A DNA stretch of 7,447 bases, from the NCBI GenBank assembly GCA_009926905.1, contig RFNX01000459.1, forward strand, positions 1-7,447. Reading direction: 5' to 3'. The translations under genes were made by a program, and so were the position numbers. This DNA is from Flavobacteriales bacterium. GTDB taxonomy: Bacteria; Bacteroidota; Bacteroidia; Flavobacteriales_D; Crocinitomicaceae. The notes below the pieces were generated by a model, which was given only the letters and a program-made list of their open reading frames with translations, did not search any database and had not been told where the DNA came from. Below are positions 1 to 6,105 of the stretch, piece after piece (position 1 is the stretch's first letter; every line of letters begins with the position of its first letter).

Positions 1-176
1 TCATAAACCGATTGAACGAAATTGTGACCATTATTGGCACTTCCAACGATTGCGAAAAACACAGAATGCGCTTTCGCTTTGCGAGAATCAAAAACCAATT
101 CATTCACATCTTGCCCCAAGTTTCCTTGTACAAGCTTGTAATTTACTGGTGCGAGAAGATCTAAAAGTAAGTTCAT
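1..176 (-). CDS. murE: MurE, UDP-MurNAc-tripeptide ligase, N-terminal fragment
   Basis: This is the first 58 codons of a gene that continues past the left edge. The translation starts MNLLLDLLAPVNYKL and carries the N-terminal Mur-ligase signature: VFDSRKA (DSR at residues 30-32), then FFAIVGSANNGHNFV (about 40-54), which matches the usual DSR...G-F-A-G...DGH-F pattern of MurE. MurE is a cytoplasmic ATP-dependent ligase that adds the third amino acid (usually meso-diaminopimelate in Gram-negatives) to UDP-MurNAc-dipeptide. The ATP-binding and substrate-specificity regions lie outside the window, so the amino acid used cannot be read here. The ATG at 174-176 follows the ftsI TAG stop with no gap, which implies translational coupling. 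MurF shares the DSR region and is the main alternative, but position right after ftsI favours MurE. Confidence 0.88.
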   Translation of the reverse strand, partial: MNLLLDLLAPVNYKLVQGNLGQDVNELVFDSRKAKAHSVFFAIVGSANNGHNFVQSVY

Positions 177-2291
177 CTAATTCAATTCTATTTTAATCAA
201 TTGCCCTTTTCCGTAATAGGAGCCAGGTGCAATTGACTGTTTTACAACTTTTCCAAATCCTTTAATTTTTACAATCAGTCCGCGGCTTTCAAGAATAAAA
301 ACAGCATCTTTTGCAGTCATTCCTGTTACACTTGGTACAAAATCTTTACTGATTGTTTTTTTATCCAACATCACTTTACCGTTCAATGTGTCGGGAAACA
401 ACCATTCGCCTTCGTAATTCAATTGTTGATTGACACCTAATAATTTCAAGGCTGCAGTGATGTCTCTTTTATTTCCAACTTTTACAATGGGCAAAGACCT
501 TGTGAGCATTGGTTTTTCATTTATGGCTTTGTGATATTTTAAAGTAGATGCGTAGATTTTATTAGCTATTGCGGCGAATACTGTTCCAGAAACACGAGCA
601 CCGTAAATTTCTTTTTTAGGTCTAGAAATTACTACGATACACGAATAAATTGGATTTTTTGCTGGGAAGTATCCTACGAAAGAAGCTTGATATTCACTGT
701 TTTTTTCTTCTTTTTCATACCCTTTATTATTCCTCAATTTCGAAGTACCTGTTTTCCCTGCAATTTCGAATTCAACACCTTTTAAATCTTTACCCGTTCC
801 TTCTTTCATTACACCTTCCAAACAAGCCTGAACATCGTTTAATGTACTTTGAGAGCAAATTTTTTGTTTTAGAACAACAGGGTTAAAGGTTTTAATCACT
901 TGACCAGAACGACGAATTTCTTTCACAAATTGCGGTTGAACCAAAGTTCCATTATTTGCTACAGCGTTGTAGAAAGCAAGTGTTTGTAGAGGTGTGATTC
1001 TTAATTCATAACCAATTGACATCCAAGGAATAGATAATGCAGACCAACGACCTTTTCCTGGCCTTGGAAAATCAGGCTCAGGCTCACCTTCTATGGAAAC
1101 ACCAAGTGACGTGGTTAATCCAAATTGTTCCAATCTTTCGATGAAACGCTCTGGTTCATTTTTATAAGCACGATTCGTGATTTGAGCAATTACGTTTGAA
1201 GATTTTTCAAATGCTTGCTTTATAGTAATTGTTCCATAACCTAAGCCATCATTAGAATCTTTCATTTTTACTCCGTTAGAGAAAGTATAAGAGCCAAATG
1301 CATTAACTTTATCAGTGATTTTATATTTTTCATCTTCTAAACCAGCCATAATTGATGCTAATTTGAAAGTGGACCCAGGTGTTTCTAACTCACCAATAGA
1401 ATAGTTATAAAATTCTGCATAATTCCCATTTTTTAGTCGTCCTAAATTTGAAATAGCTTTAACAAAACCTGTTTTCACATCCATTAAAATCACACAACCG
1501 TGATCAGCACCCATATCTCGTAACTGTCTTTCCAACTCAGAATGCGCTACTTCCTGAATTTCTTTATCGAAGCTGGTAATAACATCTGCCCCTTCAACCG
1601 CATCTTTAACAATTTGACCGATTTTCTTCCAACCTGTTGAATATTTTTGCTCGATTTCTTCGCCTTCTTCACCTTTTAAATAGTCAATAAATGCTCCTTC
1701 TATTCCAACTTTTAATTCTTTTCCGAATTCTTCTTTGCTCTGATAATAGCCTAATGTTCTTTCAAGAATTCCACCGTTTGGTTTTTTGCGTAAAATCGTT
1801 TCGTCAGTATCTATGATTCCACCCTTCATTCGTCCTAATTCGAAAATCGGTAGTTTTCTCAAACGTTTGCGTTGCTCATTTGTAACTCGATTGCGGATTG
1901 ATAAATAACGCACCCCATTTTGTCGCGCGCTTCTAATTCTGTTTTCGTATTCGCGAGCTGTTTTTTCAGGGTAGATTCTGCTCAATCCGCGTGCTAAATC
2001 AGAAACTTCTGAATCAAATGTTTCTTGGTCAACCACTGTTGGATCCATGTGAACGTCATAAAATGTAATTGAAGTTACCAATGGAAGCATATTGATGTCC
2101 AAAATCTCTCCCATTCTTGGATAGCGCTTTACTGTTCGAACTGGAATTTTTTCATCCGTTTTATCGAAGACACTTGATTTACCTTCTAGTTGTAGTGCTA
2201 CTGTTTTGTAAATCACACCGAGCATTATTGCGACAAACACAAAGTAAATAGCAAAAGCACGGTATCGAAGAAAATCTTTATCCTTACTCAT
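177..2291 (-). CDS. ftsI: FtsI (PBP3-type) septal peptidoglycan transpeptidase with PASTA domain
   Basis: This is a class B penicillin-binding protein of 704 residues that cross-links septal peptidoglycan in the periplasm and works with FtsW, FtsQ, FtsL and FtsB. One N-terminal membrane anchor (about 11-33) follows a short cytoplasmic tail. A PBP-dimerisation region follows (about 50-220, with RMGEILD at 59-65 in place of the usual RGxIxDR). The transpeptidase domain spans about 260-585. All three active-site motifs are intact: STFK at 307-310 (acylated Ser307), SSN at 364-366 and KTGT at 513-516. A single PASTA domain (about 648-704, FVPSVTGMTAKDA onward) ends the protein. Such C-terminal PASTA domains are absent from E. 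coli FtsI, which explains the greater length. The start ATG (2289-2291) overlaps the end of the upstream ftsL-like gene by 8 bases. The TAG stop abuts murE. No truncation or frameshift is seen. Confidence 0.96.
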   Translation of the reverse strand: MSKDKDFLRYRAFAIYFVFVAIMLGVIYKTVALQLEGKSSVFDKTDEKIPVRTVKRYPRMGEILDINMLPLVTSITFYDVHMDPTVVDQETFDSEVSDLARGLSRIYPEKTAREYENRIRSARQNGVRYLSIRNRVTNEQRKRLRKLPIFELGRMKGGIIDTDETILRKKPNGGILERTLGYYQSKEEFGKELKVGIEGAFIDYLKGEEGEEIEQKYSTGWKKIGQIVKDAVEGADVITSFDKEIQEVAHSELERQLRDMGADHGCVILMDVKTGFVKAISNLGRLKNGNYAEFYNYSIGELETPGSTFKLASIMAGLEDEKYKITDKVNAFGSYTFSNGVKMKDSNDGLGYGTITIKQAFEKSSNVIAQITNRAYKNEPERFIERLEQFGLTTSLGVSIEGEPEPDFPRPGKGRWSALSIPWMSIGYELRITPLQTLAFYNAVANNGTLVQPQFVKEIRRSGQVIKTFNPVVLKQKICSQSTLNDVQACLEGVMKEGTGKDLKGVEFEIAGKTGTSKLRNNKGYEKEEKNSEYQASFVGYFPAKNPIYSCIVVISRPKKEIYGARVSGTVFAAIANKIYASTLKYHKAINEKPMLTRSLPIVKVGNKRDITAALKLLGVNQQLNYEGEWLFPDTLNGKVMLDKKTISKDFVPSVTGMTAKDAVFILESRGLIVKIKGFGKVVKQSIAPGSYYGKGQLIKIELN

Positions 2292-2685
2292 TTGTGACTT
2301 TTTTGATTCGTATTACTTTGGTTGCGTTTTGCGTTTCTTTTAGCTCTCTTTTTTCAAGGCGTTTTACCAATTTATAGCGGCGCGTTTCGAATTCCAATTT
2401 TGATTTTGCTTCAATGTATTCAGCCGATTGTTGATCTAAATCTCTTTGTGTATCGTTAATTTTTGTTGCCAATTGCTTTCCGTAATACACTTTTGTTGTG
2501 ATGACCAACAACAAAAAGAAAATAAAGAAAATATAGTTTAAGTTATTCAAAACGAATTCTTTAGTTAAGAATTCACCATTTAATATTTGCGTAAACGCAT
2601 TCGTTTTTTTCGCACGTGCTTTTTTCGTTCCTTCTTTTTCAGAAGCAACCCCGTTTTCATAAGTATCAAATTCGTTCTCAGCCAT
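2284..2685 (-). CDS. ftsL: FtsL-like cell division protein
   Basis: This is a small bitopic membrane protein of 133 residues. It has a charged, lysine-rich cytoplasmic N-terminus (1-47), one hydrophobic segment (about 48-66, YIFFIFFLLLVITT), then a heptad-like polar region rich in Glu, Lys, Gln and Leu (about 75-118) expected to form a periplasmic coiled coil. Size, topology and position between rsmH and ftsI match FtsL, which joins FtsB and FtsQ and helps activate FtsWI. The sequence itself is poorly conserved across phyla, so the call rests mainly on topology and synteny. Bacteroidota members of this family have sometimes been mislabelled S-adenosyl-methyltransferase because they adjoin rsmH, but there is no methyltransferase motif here. 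It overlaps rsmH upstream and ftsI downstream by 8 bases each. Confidence 0.85.
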   Translation of the reverse strand: MAENEFDTYENGVASEKEGTKKARAKKTNAFTQILNGEFLTKEFVLNNLNYIFFIFFLLLVITTKVYYGKQLATKINDTQRDLDQQSAEYIEAKSKLEFETRRYKLVKRLEKRELKETQNATKVIRIKKVTNE

Positions 2686-3592
2686 TTTTTTCTGCGATTC
2701 TTAATTTGGCACTGCGCGCGCGCGTATTTCTTTTAATTTCTTCTTCGTTTGGCACAATTGGATGGCGCACGATTTCACTCAATGGTTTTTGAACATTACC
2801 AAAGAAATCCTTTTCAATTTCTCCGTCAAACGAGCCACGTTTCATGAAATTTTTAACCAATCTATCTTCTAAAGAATGATAAGACATCACCACTAAACGT
2901 CCGCCTGGAGCCAACACTTCTGAAGCTTGTTCCAACATTTGTTTCAGCACTTCTAATTCTTGGTTTACCTCAATACGAATAGCTTGAAAAACTTGCGCAT
3001 AGAATTTGTGGTCTTTGAATTTTGGAGCAAATCTTCTTAGTGCTTCCATTAATTCAAAGGTTGTTTTGATCGGTTTATCTGCGCGTTTTAGAATCAACTC
3101 CTGAGCAAGTGCGCGTGCATTTGTCAATTCACCATAATACCTGAAAATGAAAATCAATTGTTCTTCTGAATCTTCATTTACCACATGAAATGCTGAACGT
3201 TGCAAAAACTGATTCATGCGCATATCTAGTGGTGCATCCTCACGAATCGTAAAGCCACGTTGTACAGCATCAAATTGGTGGGAAGAAACACCTAAGTCAG
3301 CTAATAAACCATCGATTTTGTCGATTTTTAGTAGCTTCAAATGATTTTTTAAGAAAGCGAAATTGGAAGCAACGAAGTAGAAATTTGGTGCATCTAAGCG
3401 ATTTTTGTTGGCGTCGGCATCTTGATCAAAAGCGATTAATTTTCCTTCGGCATTCAAGTGTTCGAGCATCACTTTAGAATGACCGCCACCGCCGAAAGTT
3501 ACGTCCACATAAACCCCATTTGGCTTGATGGCTAATCCTTCAATACATTCTTTTAGTAGTACAGGAACGTGGTATTCTAAATTATTCTCCAT
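2678..3592 (-). CDS. rsmH: RsmH (MraW), 16S rRNA m4C1402 N4-methyltransferase
   Basis: RsmH uses S-adenosylmethionine to methylate N4 of C1402 in the decoding centre of 16S rRNA. The 304-residue length is normal. Family motifs run in order: HVPVLLKE (8-15), the SAM-binding loop DVTFGGGGHS (30-39), FDQD (55-58), LLADLGVSSHQFD (96-108), GFTIREDAPLDMRM (113-126), the substrate-side FQAIRIEVNQEL (202-213), SYHSLEDR (237-244) and the basic C-terminal NTRARSAKLR (289-298). Residues about 130-215 correspond to the inserted helical domain seen in this family. The start ATG lies inside the end of mraZ (11-base overlap), the classic mraZ-mraW arrangement. No key residue is missing. Confidence 0.97.
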   Translation of the reverse strand: MENNLEYHVPVLLKECIEGLAIKPNGVYVDVTFGGGGHSKVMLEHLNAEGKLIAFDQDADANKNRLDAPNFYFVASNFAFLKNHLKLLKIDKIDGLLADLGVSSHQFDAVQRGFTIREDAPLDMRMNQFLQRSAFHVVNEDSEEQLIFIFRYYGELTNARALAQELILKRADKPIKTTFELMEALRRFAPKFKDHKFYAQVFQAIRIEVNQELEVLKQMLEQASEVLAPGGRLVVMSYHSLEDRLVKNFMKRGSFDGEIEKDFFGNVQKPLSEIVRHPIVPNEEEIKRNTRARSAKLRIAEKNG

Positions 3593-4040
3593 TGTTTAAG
3601 TCACCCATTACTTCATTCGCTAACTCAGCGAAATTGGCCATGTTCGCTTCGATCATCTCGAAGTATTTGGACTTATCCCAGATTTCAATGCGATCGTTGT
3701 AAGCAATCAACATTACTTCTTGTTTTAAACCGACTCTTTCTACGTGTGTAGAAGGAACAAGTACTCTACCTGCGTTGTCCAAAGTGATTTGTTTAGCACC
3801 TTGATGAAACATGCGGTAGAACAAGCGATTTCTTTCGATGAACAAATTTAATTTGGAAAGTTTCGTGCTCAATTTTTCCCATTCTGTCAATGGATAAAGC
3901 GTCAAACAATCCTCAAAACCTTTATTCAACATAAAATCTTTCTGAGCAGCAGGAGAAAGCTGCTTCCGTAATCCGGAAGGAAATAAAAACCGTCCTTTCT
4001 CGTCCAGTTTAACTTCAAATTCTCCTACTAATCCTGCCAT
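3582..4040 (-). CDS. mraZ: MraZ, transcriptional regulator of the division/cell wall cluster
   Basis: This protein of 152 residues has two tandem SpoVT/AbrB-like half-domains: VKLDEKGRFLFPSGLRKQL (10-28) and ITLDNAGRVLVPSTHVE (85-101). The paired D-x-x-GR-x-x-x-P motifs are the hallmark of MraZ. In characterised bacteria MraZ forms a ring-shaped oligomer and binds short direct repeats just upstream of its own gene, usually repressing the cluster. Here it is the first gene of the operon and is followed by rsmH with an 11-base overlap. The start is the ATG at 4038-4040 (MAGLVGEFEVKLDEKGR), which puts the first motif at its usual distance from the N-terminus. GTGGTAAAA repeats 31-50 bases upstream of the start fit an autoregulatory operator. 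Confidence 0.96.
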   Translation of the reverse strand: MAGLVGEFEVKLDEKGRFLFPSGLRKQLSPAAQKDFMLNKGFEDCLTLYPLTEWEKLSTKLSKLNLFIERNRLFYRMFHQGAKQITLDNAGRVLVPSTHVERVGLKQEVMLIAYNDRIEIWDKSKYFEMIEANMANFAELANEVMGDLNNGE

Positions 4041-4050
4041 AGCGTTGTAA

Positions 4051-4096
4051 TGGGTAAAATTAATGGTATTTTACCACTTTTTACCACCAAACTTTA
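4051..4096 (-). promoter_or_regulatory. Candidate MraZ operator and mraZ promoter region
   Basis: Read on the minus strand, GTGGTAAAAA (4078-4087) is followed directly by GTGGTAAAAT (4068-4077), two near-identical boxes with a 10-bp period. A third copy is inverted: GGTAAAAT on the plus strand (4053-4060), which with ATTTTACC (4068-4075) makes an 8-bp perfect inverted repeat with a 7-bp spacer and is preceded by TG, giving TGGGTAAAAT. Known MraZ sites are short TGGG- or AAAGTGG-type boxes repeated every 10 bp upstream of mraZ, so the match in sequence, spacing and position is good. A weak -7-like element, TAAAGTTTG (minus strand, 4088-4096), sits directly upstream, but it has one base too many for TAnnTTTG and no good -33 TTTG. 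The operator call is therefore firmer than the promoter. Confidence 0.6.
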
Positions 4097-4186
4097 AATT
4101 GTTAATAACTTGTAACGATAAGCAACTAAAAAGGTTTCTTTTTGAGTAATAAAAATCTGATAAATACTAATAAAATCAAAGTTTTT

Positions 4187-4219
4187 CACAATTGTGGGAG
4201 AAAGTGGTAAGAATTGTGG
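4187..4219 (+). repeat. AATTGTGG / GTGG motif cluster (MraZ-box-like, plus strand)
   Basis: CACAATTGTG (4187-4196) is a perfect 10-bp palindrome. On the plus strand GTGG occurs at 4194-4197, 4204-4207 and 4216-4219, the first two exactly 10 bp apart within GTGGGAGAAA and GTGGTAAGAA. These resemble the GTGGTAAAAA boxes found on the other strand by mraZ but point away from mraZ. AATTGTGG occurs directly twice (4190-4197 and 4212-4219) and once inverted (4238-4245). They may be a second MraZ site or simply part of the neighbouring repeat element. Confidence 0.4.
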
Positions 4220-4245
4220 ACTTCGAGAACCTCAGTCCACAATTC
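4211..4245. repeat. Perfect 11-bp inverted repeat (stem-loop)
   Basis: GAATTGTGGAC (4211-4221) and GTCCACAATTC (4235-4245) are exact reverse complements with a 13-base loop, TTCGAGAACCTCA. The loop contains most of one copy of the REP-like unit described separately. No T tract follows, so this is not a terminator by itself on the plus strand. Confidence 0.8.
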
Positions 4246-4290
4246 GAGAACCTCAGCCCAAAATTTAACCGCAAACTGAGGCGCTCGAAG
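4221..4290. repeat. REP-like repeats: two direct and one inverted CTTCGAG/CTCAG units
   Basis: TTCGAGAACCTCAG occurs twice in tandem with a 21-base period (4222-4235 and 4243-4256; the flanks TCCACAA and CCCAAAA are also similar). The inverse, CTGAGGCGCTCGAAG, is at 4276-4290. The 15-base unit CTTCGAGAACCTCAG (4221-4235) pairs with that inverse at 13 of 15 positions. The shape CTTCGA-n-CTCAG resembles short palindromic intergenic repeats of the CTTCGACnnnnCTCAG kind that I recall as widespread in bacterial genomes, but membership of a named family is inference. Confidence 0.65.
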
Positions 4291-4303
4291 TCTGCGGTTT
4301 TTT
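4267..4303 (+). terminator. Orphan rho-independent-type terminator hairpin
   Basis: AACCGCA (4267-4273) pairs with TGCGGTT (4293-4299). The stem can continue with ACT/AGT (4275-4277 and 4289-4291) and GAG/CTC (4278-4280 and 4284-4286) around a GCG loop, with small bulges. Six T residues follow (4298-4303). The structure is right for a plus-strand terminator, yet the nearest gene upstream is mraZ, which is on the minus strand. It could end a small RNA or act as an attenuator in the leader of the downstream permease gene. It could also be a by-product of the REP-like repeat, whose inverted copy supplies the loop. Confidence 0.6.
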
Positions 4304-4322
4304 GATTAAACTAAGTCCATTG

Positions 4323-4355
4323 TTTGATTTTTGTTTAAGTTTAATATTACATATG
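4323..4355 (+). promoter_or_regulatory. Weak candidate promoter for the EamA permease gene
   Basis: TTTG (4323-4326) is followed after 21 bases by TACATATG (4348-4355), which matches the Bacteroidota -7 element TAnnTTTG at five of six fixed positions. Spacing is slightly above the usual 19. If used, it would give a leader of roughly 110 bases containing the C5TT/A2G5 stem-loop. The region is AT-rich, so a chance match is possible. Confidence 0.3.
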
Positions 4356-4359
4356 TCAT

Positions 4360-4406
4360 CCCCCTTATTCGTCGCGGCGAACCCCTTCACCACTTTGTTA
4401 AGGGGG
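4360..4406. repeat. C-rich/G-rich stem-loop with internal hairpin
   Basis: CCCCCTT (4360-4366) pairs perfectly with AAGGGGG (4400-4406). The loop contains a smaller palindrome-like segment, TTCGTCGCGGCGAA (4368-4381, TTCG against CGAA), and an extra CCCCTT (4382-4387). It is strikingly GC-rich against the AT-rich surroundings. No T tract follows, so it is unlikely to be a terminator. A mobile or repeated intergenic element is a reasonable guess. Confidence 0.65.
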
Positions 4407-4469
4407 TAAACTGAATCTTACTTTTCACTTTCAGTTCTCAGTTCTTTGTTTTCAGTTAATTTTACGCCC

Positions 4470-5390
4470 ATGTCAAACACTACCAAAAGCTGGTTGCTTC
4501 TAATTACACTTGCTTGTATTTGGGGAAGCTCCTTTATATTAATGAAGAAGGGAATGTTCACCGTTGATGGTGGAGATATATTTTCATCGACACAAGTGGG
4601 AGCATTACGCATGTTGATAGCTTCTGGAGTTTTATTGCCATTTTCAATTCGTGCGGTTCGGAAATTACAATCAACTAAAGATTTATTGTTTTTCTCAGTA
4701 GTGGGATTTTGTGGCAATTTTTTTCCTGCCTTTTTATTTACTTATGCAGAAACAGGAATTTCTTCAGGTTTTGCGGGAATGTTAAATAGTTTTACACCAA
4801 TCTTTACCATAATTATTGGCTTTGTAATCTACAAACAGCGCATTACTTCTTTTCAAGTCGGTGGAACAATCATCGGAACAATCGGAATCATTCTATTAAT
4901 AAACGCTGGAAAATCTGTTTCACTAAATGCGAGTATTTTTCATGTGTTAGCAATTGTTTTAGCTACTTTTTTCTATGGTGTTAGTTTGACGACCATTAAA
5001 AATAAATTGCAACATTATTCTTCTGTTGATATCACTTCCTTAGCTTTTCTAATGGTTTTCGTTCCTGCATTGATTGCTTTTTTCATTTTTGGAACACCAT
5101 CCGTGATTTTAAAAAACGAGCATGCTTTGGAAGGCTTAGGCTACATTTCCATCCTAGCAATTTTTGGAACGGCGATGGCAGTTTTCTTATTTAATGGGAT
5201 TTTAAGTATGTCTTCCGCGCTATTCGCAAGTAGTGTTACCTATTTCATTCCTGTGGTGGCTGTGATCATTGGTTTTTTCTTCAAAGAAAGTTTAAGTTGG
5301 GGGCAAATTGCTTCGATGTTTGTTGTTTTAGCTGGAGTTATAACTGCGAATTATGGTCACCTACTAATAAATACGAAGAAAAGTTTGTGA
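4470..5390 (+). CDS. EamA/DMT-superfamily permease
   Basis: This integral membrane protein of 306 residues belongs to the drug/metabolite transporter superfamily. Ten hydrophobic segments can be traced (about 8-24, 40-60, 71-92, 97-120, 127-146, 157-174, 190-209, 222-244, 250-271 and 276-297), forming the two EamA repeats typical of the family. The N-terminal WLLLITLACIWGSSFILMK (8-26) is characteristic of the first repeat, and FKESLSWGQIASMFVVLAGV (271-290) of the end of the second. Family members export amino acids, metabolites or drugs, and the substrate cannot be read here. I chose the ATG at 4470 (MSNTTKSW) over the in-frame ATG at 4446, because the latter adds only eight residues encoded by the low-complexity CAGTT tract. 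The gene diverges from mraZ and ends 76 bases before rplU with no terminator evident. Confidence 0.9.
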   Translation: MSNTTKSWLLLITLACIWGSSFILMKKGMFTVDGGDIFSSTQVGALRMLIASGVLLPFSIRAVRKLQSTKDLLFFSVVGFCGNFFPAFLFTYAETGISSGFAGMLNSFTPIFTIIIGFVIYKQRITSFQVGGTIIGTIGIILLINAGKSVSLNASIFHVLAIVLATFFYGVSLTTIKNKLQHYSSVDITSLAFLMVFVPALIAFFIFGTPSVILKNEHALEGLGYISILAIFGTAMAVFLFNGILSMSSALFASSVTYFIPVVAVIIGFFFKESLSWGQIASMFVVLAGVITANYGHLLINTKKSL

Positions 5391-5394
5391 ATAA

Positions 5395-5425
5395 TTTGTC
5401 CTTAACGAATAAAATTCTATCTTTG
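5395..5425 (+). promoter_or_regulatory. Bacteroidota-type promoter of rplU-rpmA
   Basis: TTTG (5395-5398), exactly 19 bases, then TATCTTTG (5418-5425) is a perfect match to the Bacteroidota primary-sigma consensus TTTG-N19-TAnnTTTG. It starts just after the permease stop codon. Transcription would begin around 5430-5435, giving a leader of about 35 bases before rplU. Confidence 0.85.
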
Positions 5426-5466
5426 CCCTCCTAATTTTAGAAATTAATATTTAAAAACAAGCTATT

Positions 5467-5778
5467 ATGTACGCAATTGTAGAGATAGCAGGGCAGCAGT
5501 TTAAAGTGCAAAAAGACCAAAAGATTTTTGTACATCGTTTAGCTTCTAACACTGGTTCAAAAATCGAATTTGACCGTGTGTTATTGATAGACAACGATGG
5601 AAAAATCACTATTGGCGCCCCAGCTATAGACGGTGCAAAAATCACCGCAGAAGTAAACGACCATGTTAAAGGTGACAAGGTTATCGTTTTCAAAAAGAAA
5701 CGTAGAAAAGGTTACAAAAAGAGAAATGGTCACCGTCAGCAATTTACGGCGATTACAATTACAGATATTAAAGCATAA
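5467..5778 (+). CDS. rplU: 50S ribosomal protein L21
   Basis: L21 is a 23S rRNA-binding protein of the large subunit. The 103-residue length is standard. It opens with MYAIVEIAGQQFKVQKDQ (1-18), the usual L21 start, has the central VLLIDNDGKITIGAPAIDGA (38-57), and carries the basic RNA-binding signature KKRRKGYKKRNGHRQQFT (77-94). No Shine-Dalgarno sequence precedes the ATG; the leader is A-rich, as usual for this phylum. It is first in a two-gene operon with rpmA, 34 bases apart, driven by the promoter at 5395-5425. Confidence 0.98.
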   Translation: MYAIVEIAGQQFKVQKDQKIFVHRLASNTGSKIEFDRVLLIDNDGKITIGAPAIDGAKITAEVNDHVKGDKVIVFKKKRRKGYKKRNGHRQQFTAITITDIKA

Positions 5779-5812
5779 TTAACCTTCCAATTAAGGAATA
5801 AAATTTACAACG

Positions 5813-6082
5813 ATGGCACACAAAAAAGGAGTCGGTAGTTCAAAAAACGGTCGTGAGTCACATAGCAAACGCTTAGGTGTGAAAATTTTCGGTGGACAAG
5901 CTGCAATTGCAGGAAATATTATTGTTCGTCAACGTGGAACTCAACATCATCCAGGAGCAAATGTAGGTATTGGTAAAGACCATACTTTATTTGCATTAAC
6001 TGATGGTTTAGTTGAATTTCGCAAGAAAAAAGACAACCGTTCTTTCGTTTCAGTTGTAGCAATTGAAACTGCGAACGCATAA
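5813..6082 (+). CDS. rpmA: 50S ribosomal protein L27
   Basis: L27 lies near the peptidyl-transferase centre, where its N-terminal tail helps tRNA positioning. The 89 residues begin MAHKKGVGSSKNGRESHSKR, the typical tail with no Firmicutes-style cleavable extension. The conserved core GNIIVRQRGTQHHPGANVG (34-52) and GKDHTLFAL (54-62) follow. It is co-transcribed with rplU. The spacer holds a small CCTT/AAGG inverted repeat (5783-5786 and 5793-5796), too weak to be a terminator. A strong terminator follows at 6106-6136. Confidence 0.98.
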   Translation: MAHKKGVGSSKNGRESHSKRLGVKIFGGQAAIAGNIIVRQRGTQHHPGANVGIGKDHTLFALTDGLVEFRKKKDNRSFVSVVAIETANA

Positions 6083-6105
6083 CATTTTAAGTTCAAAACT
6101 TTGAG

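Larger units (their letters stand above)
4041..4469. other. Structured 429-bp divergent spacer between mraZ and the EamA permease gene
   Basis: I see no protein gene in this stretch. From left to right it holds MraZ-box-like repeats (4051-4090), an AT-rich tract (4091-4186), a cluster of AATTGTGG and REP-like repeats (4187-4290) ending in a terminator-like hairpin (4267-4303), and an 8-bp inverted repeat ATTAAACT/AGTTTAAT (4305-4312 and 4338-4345). A C-rich/G-rich stem-loop (4360-4406) and a low-complexity CAGTT-rich tract (4429-4457) follow. Short open frames crossing the region have no recognisable family and collide with these repeats. Confidence 0.7.

Noticed and set aside
650..886. Plus-strand open frame of 78 codons
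   Set aside because: Lies wholly inside ftsI on the opposite strand, its low-complexity Leu/Phe-rich product matches no family, and it is a by-product of the coding strand's composition.
4222..4263. CRISPR-like array
   Set aside because: Only two tandem 21-base units with no unique spacers, and no cas genes nearby.
4446..4469. Upstream in-frame ATG as the permease start
   Set aside because: It would add eight residues from low-complexity DNA before the family-typical N-terminus; the ATG at 4470 fits better.
4418..4717. Minus-strand open frame of 99 codons
   Set aside because: Overlaps the permease gene antisense, begins in the low-complexity CAGTT tract and has no recognisable domain.
5451..5693. 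Minus-strand open frame of 80 codons opposite rplU
   Set aside because: Antisense shadow of a certain ribosomal protein gene.
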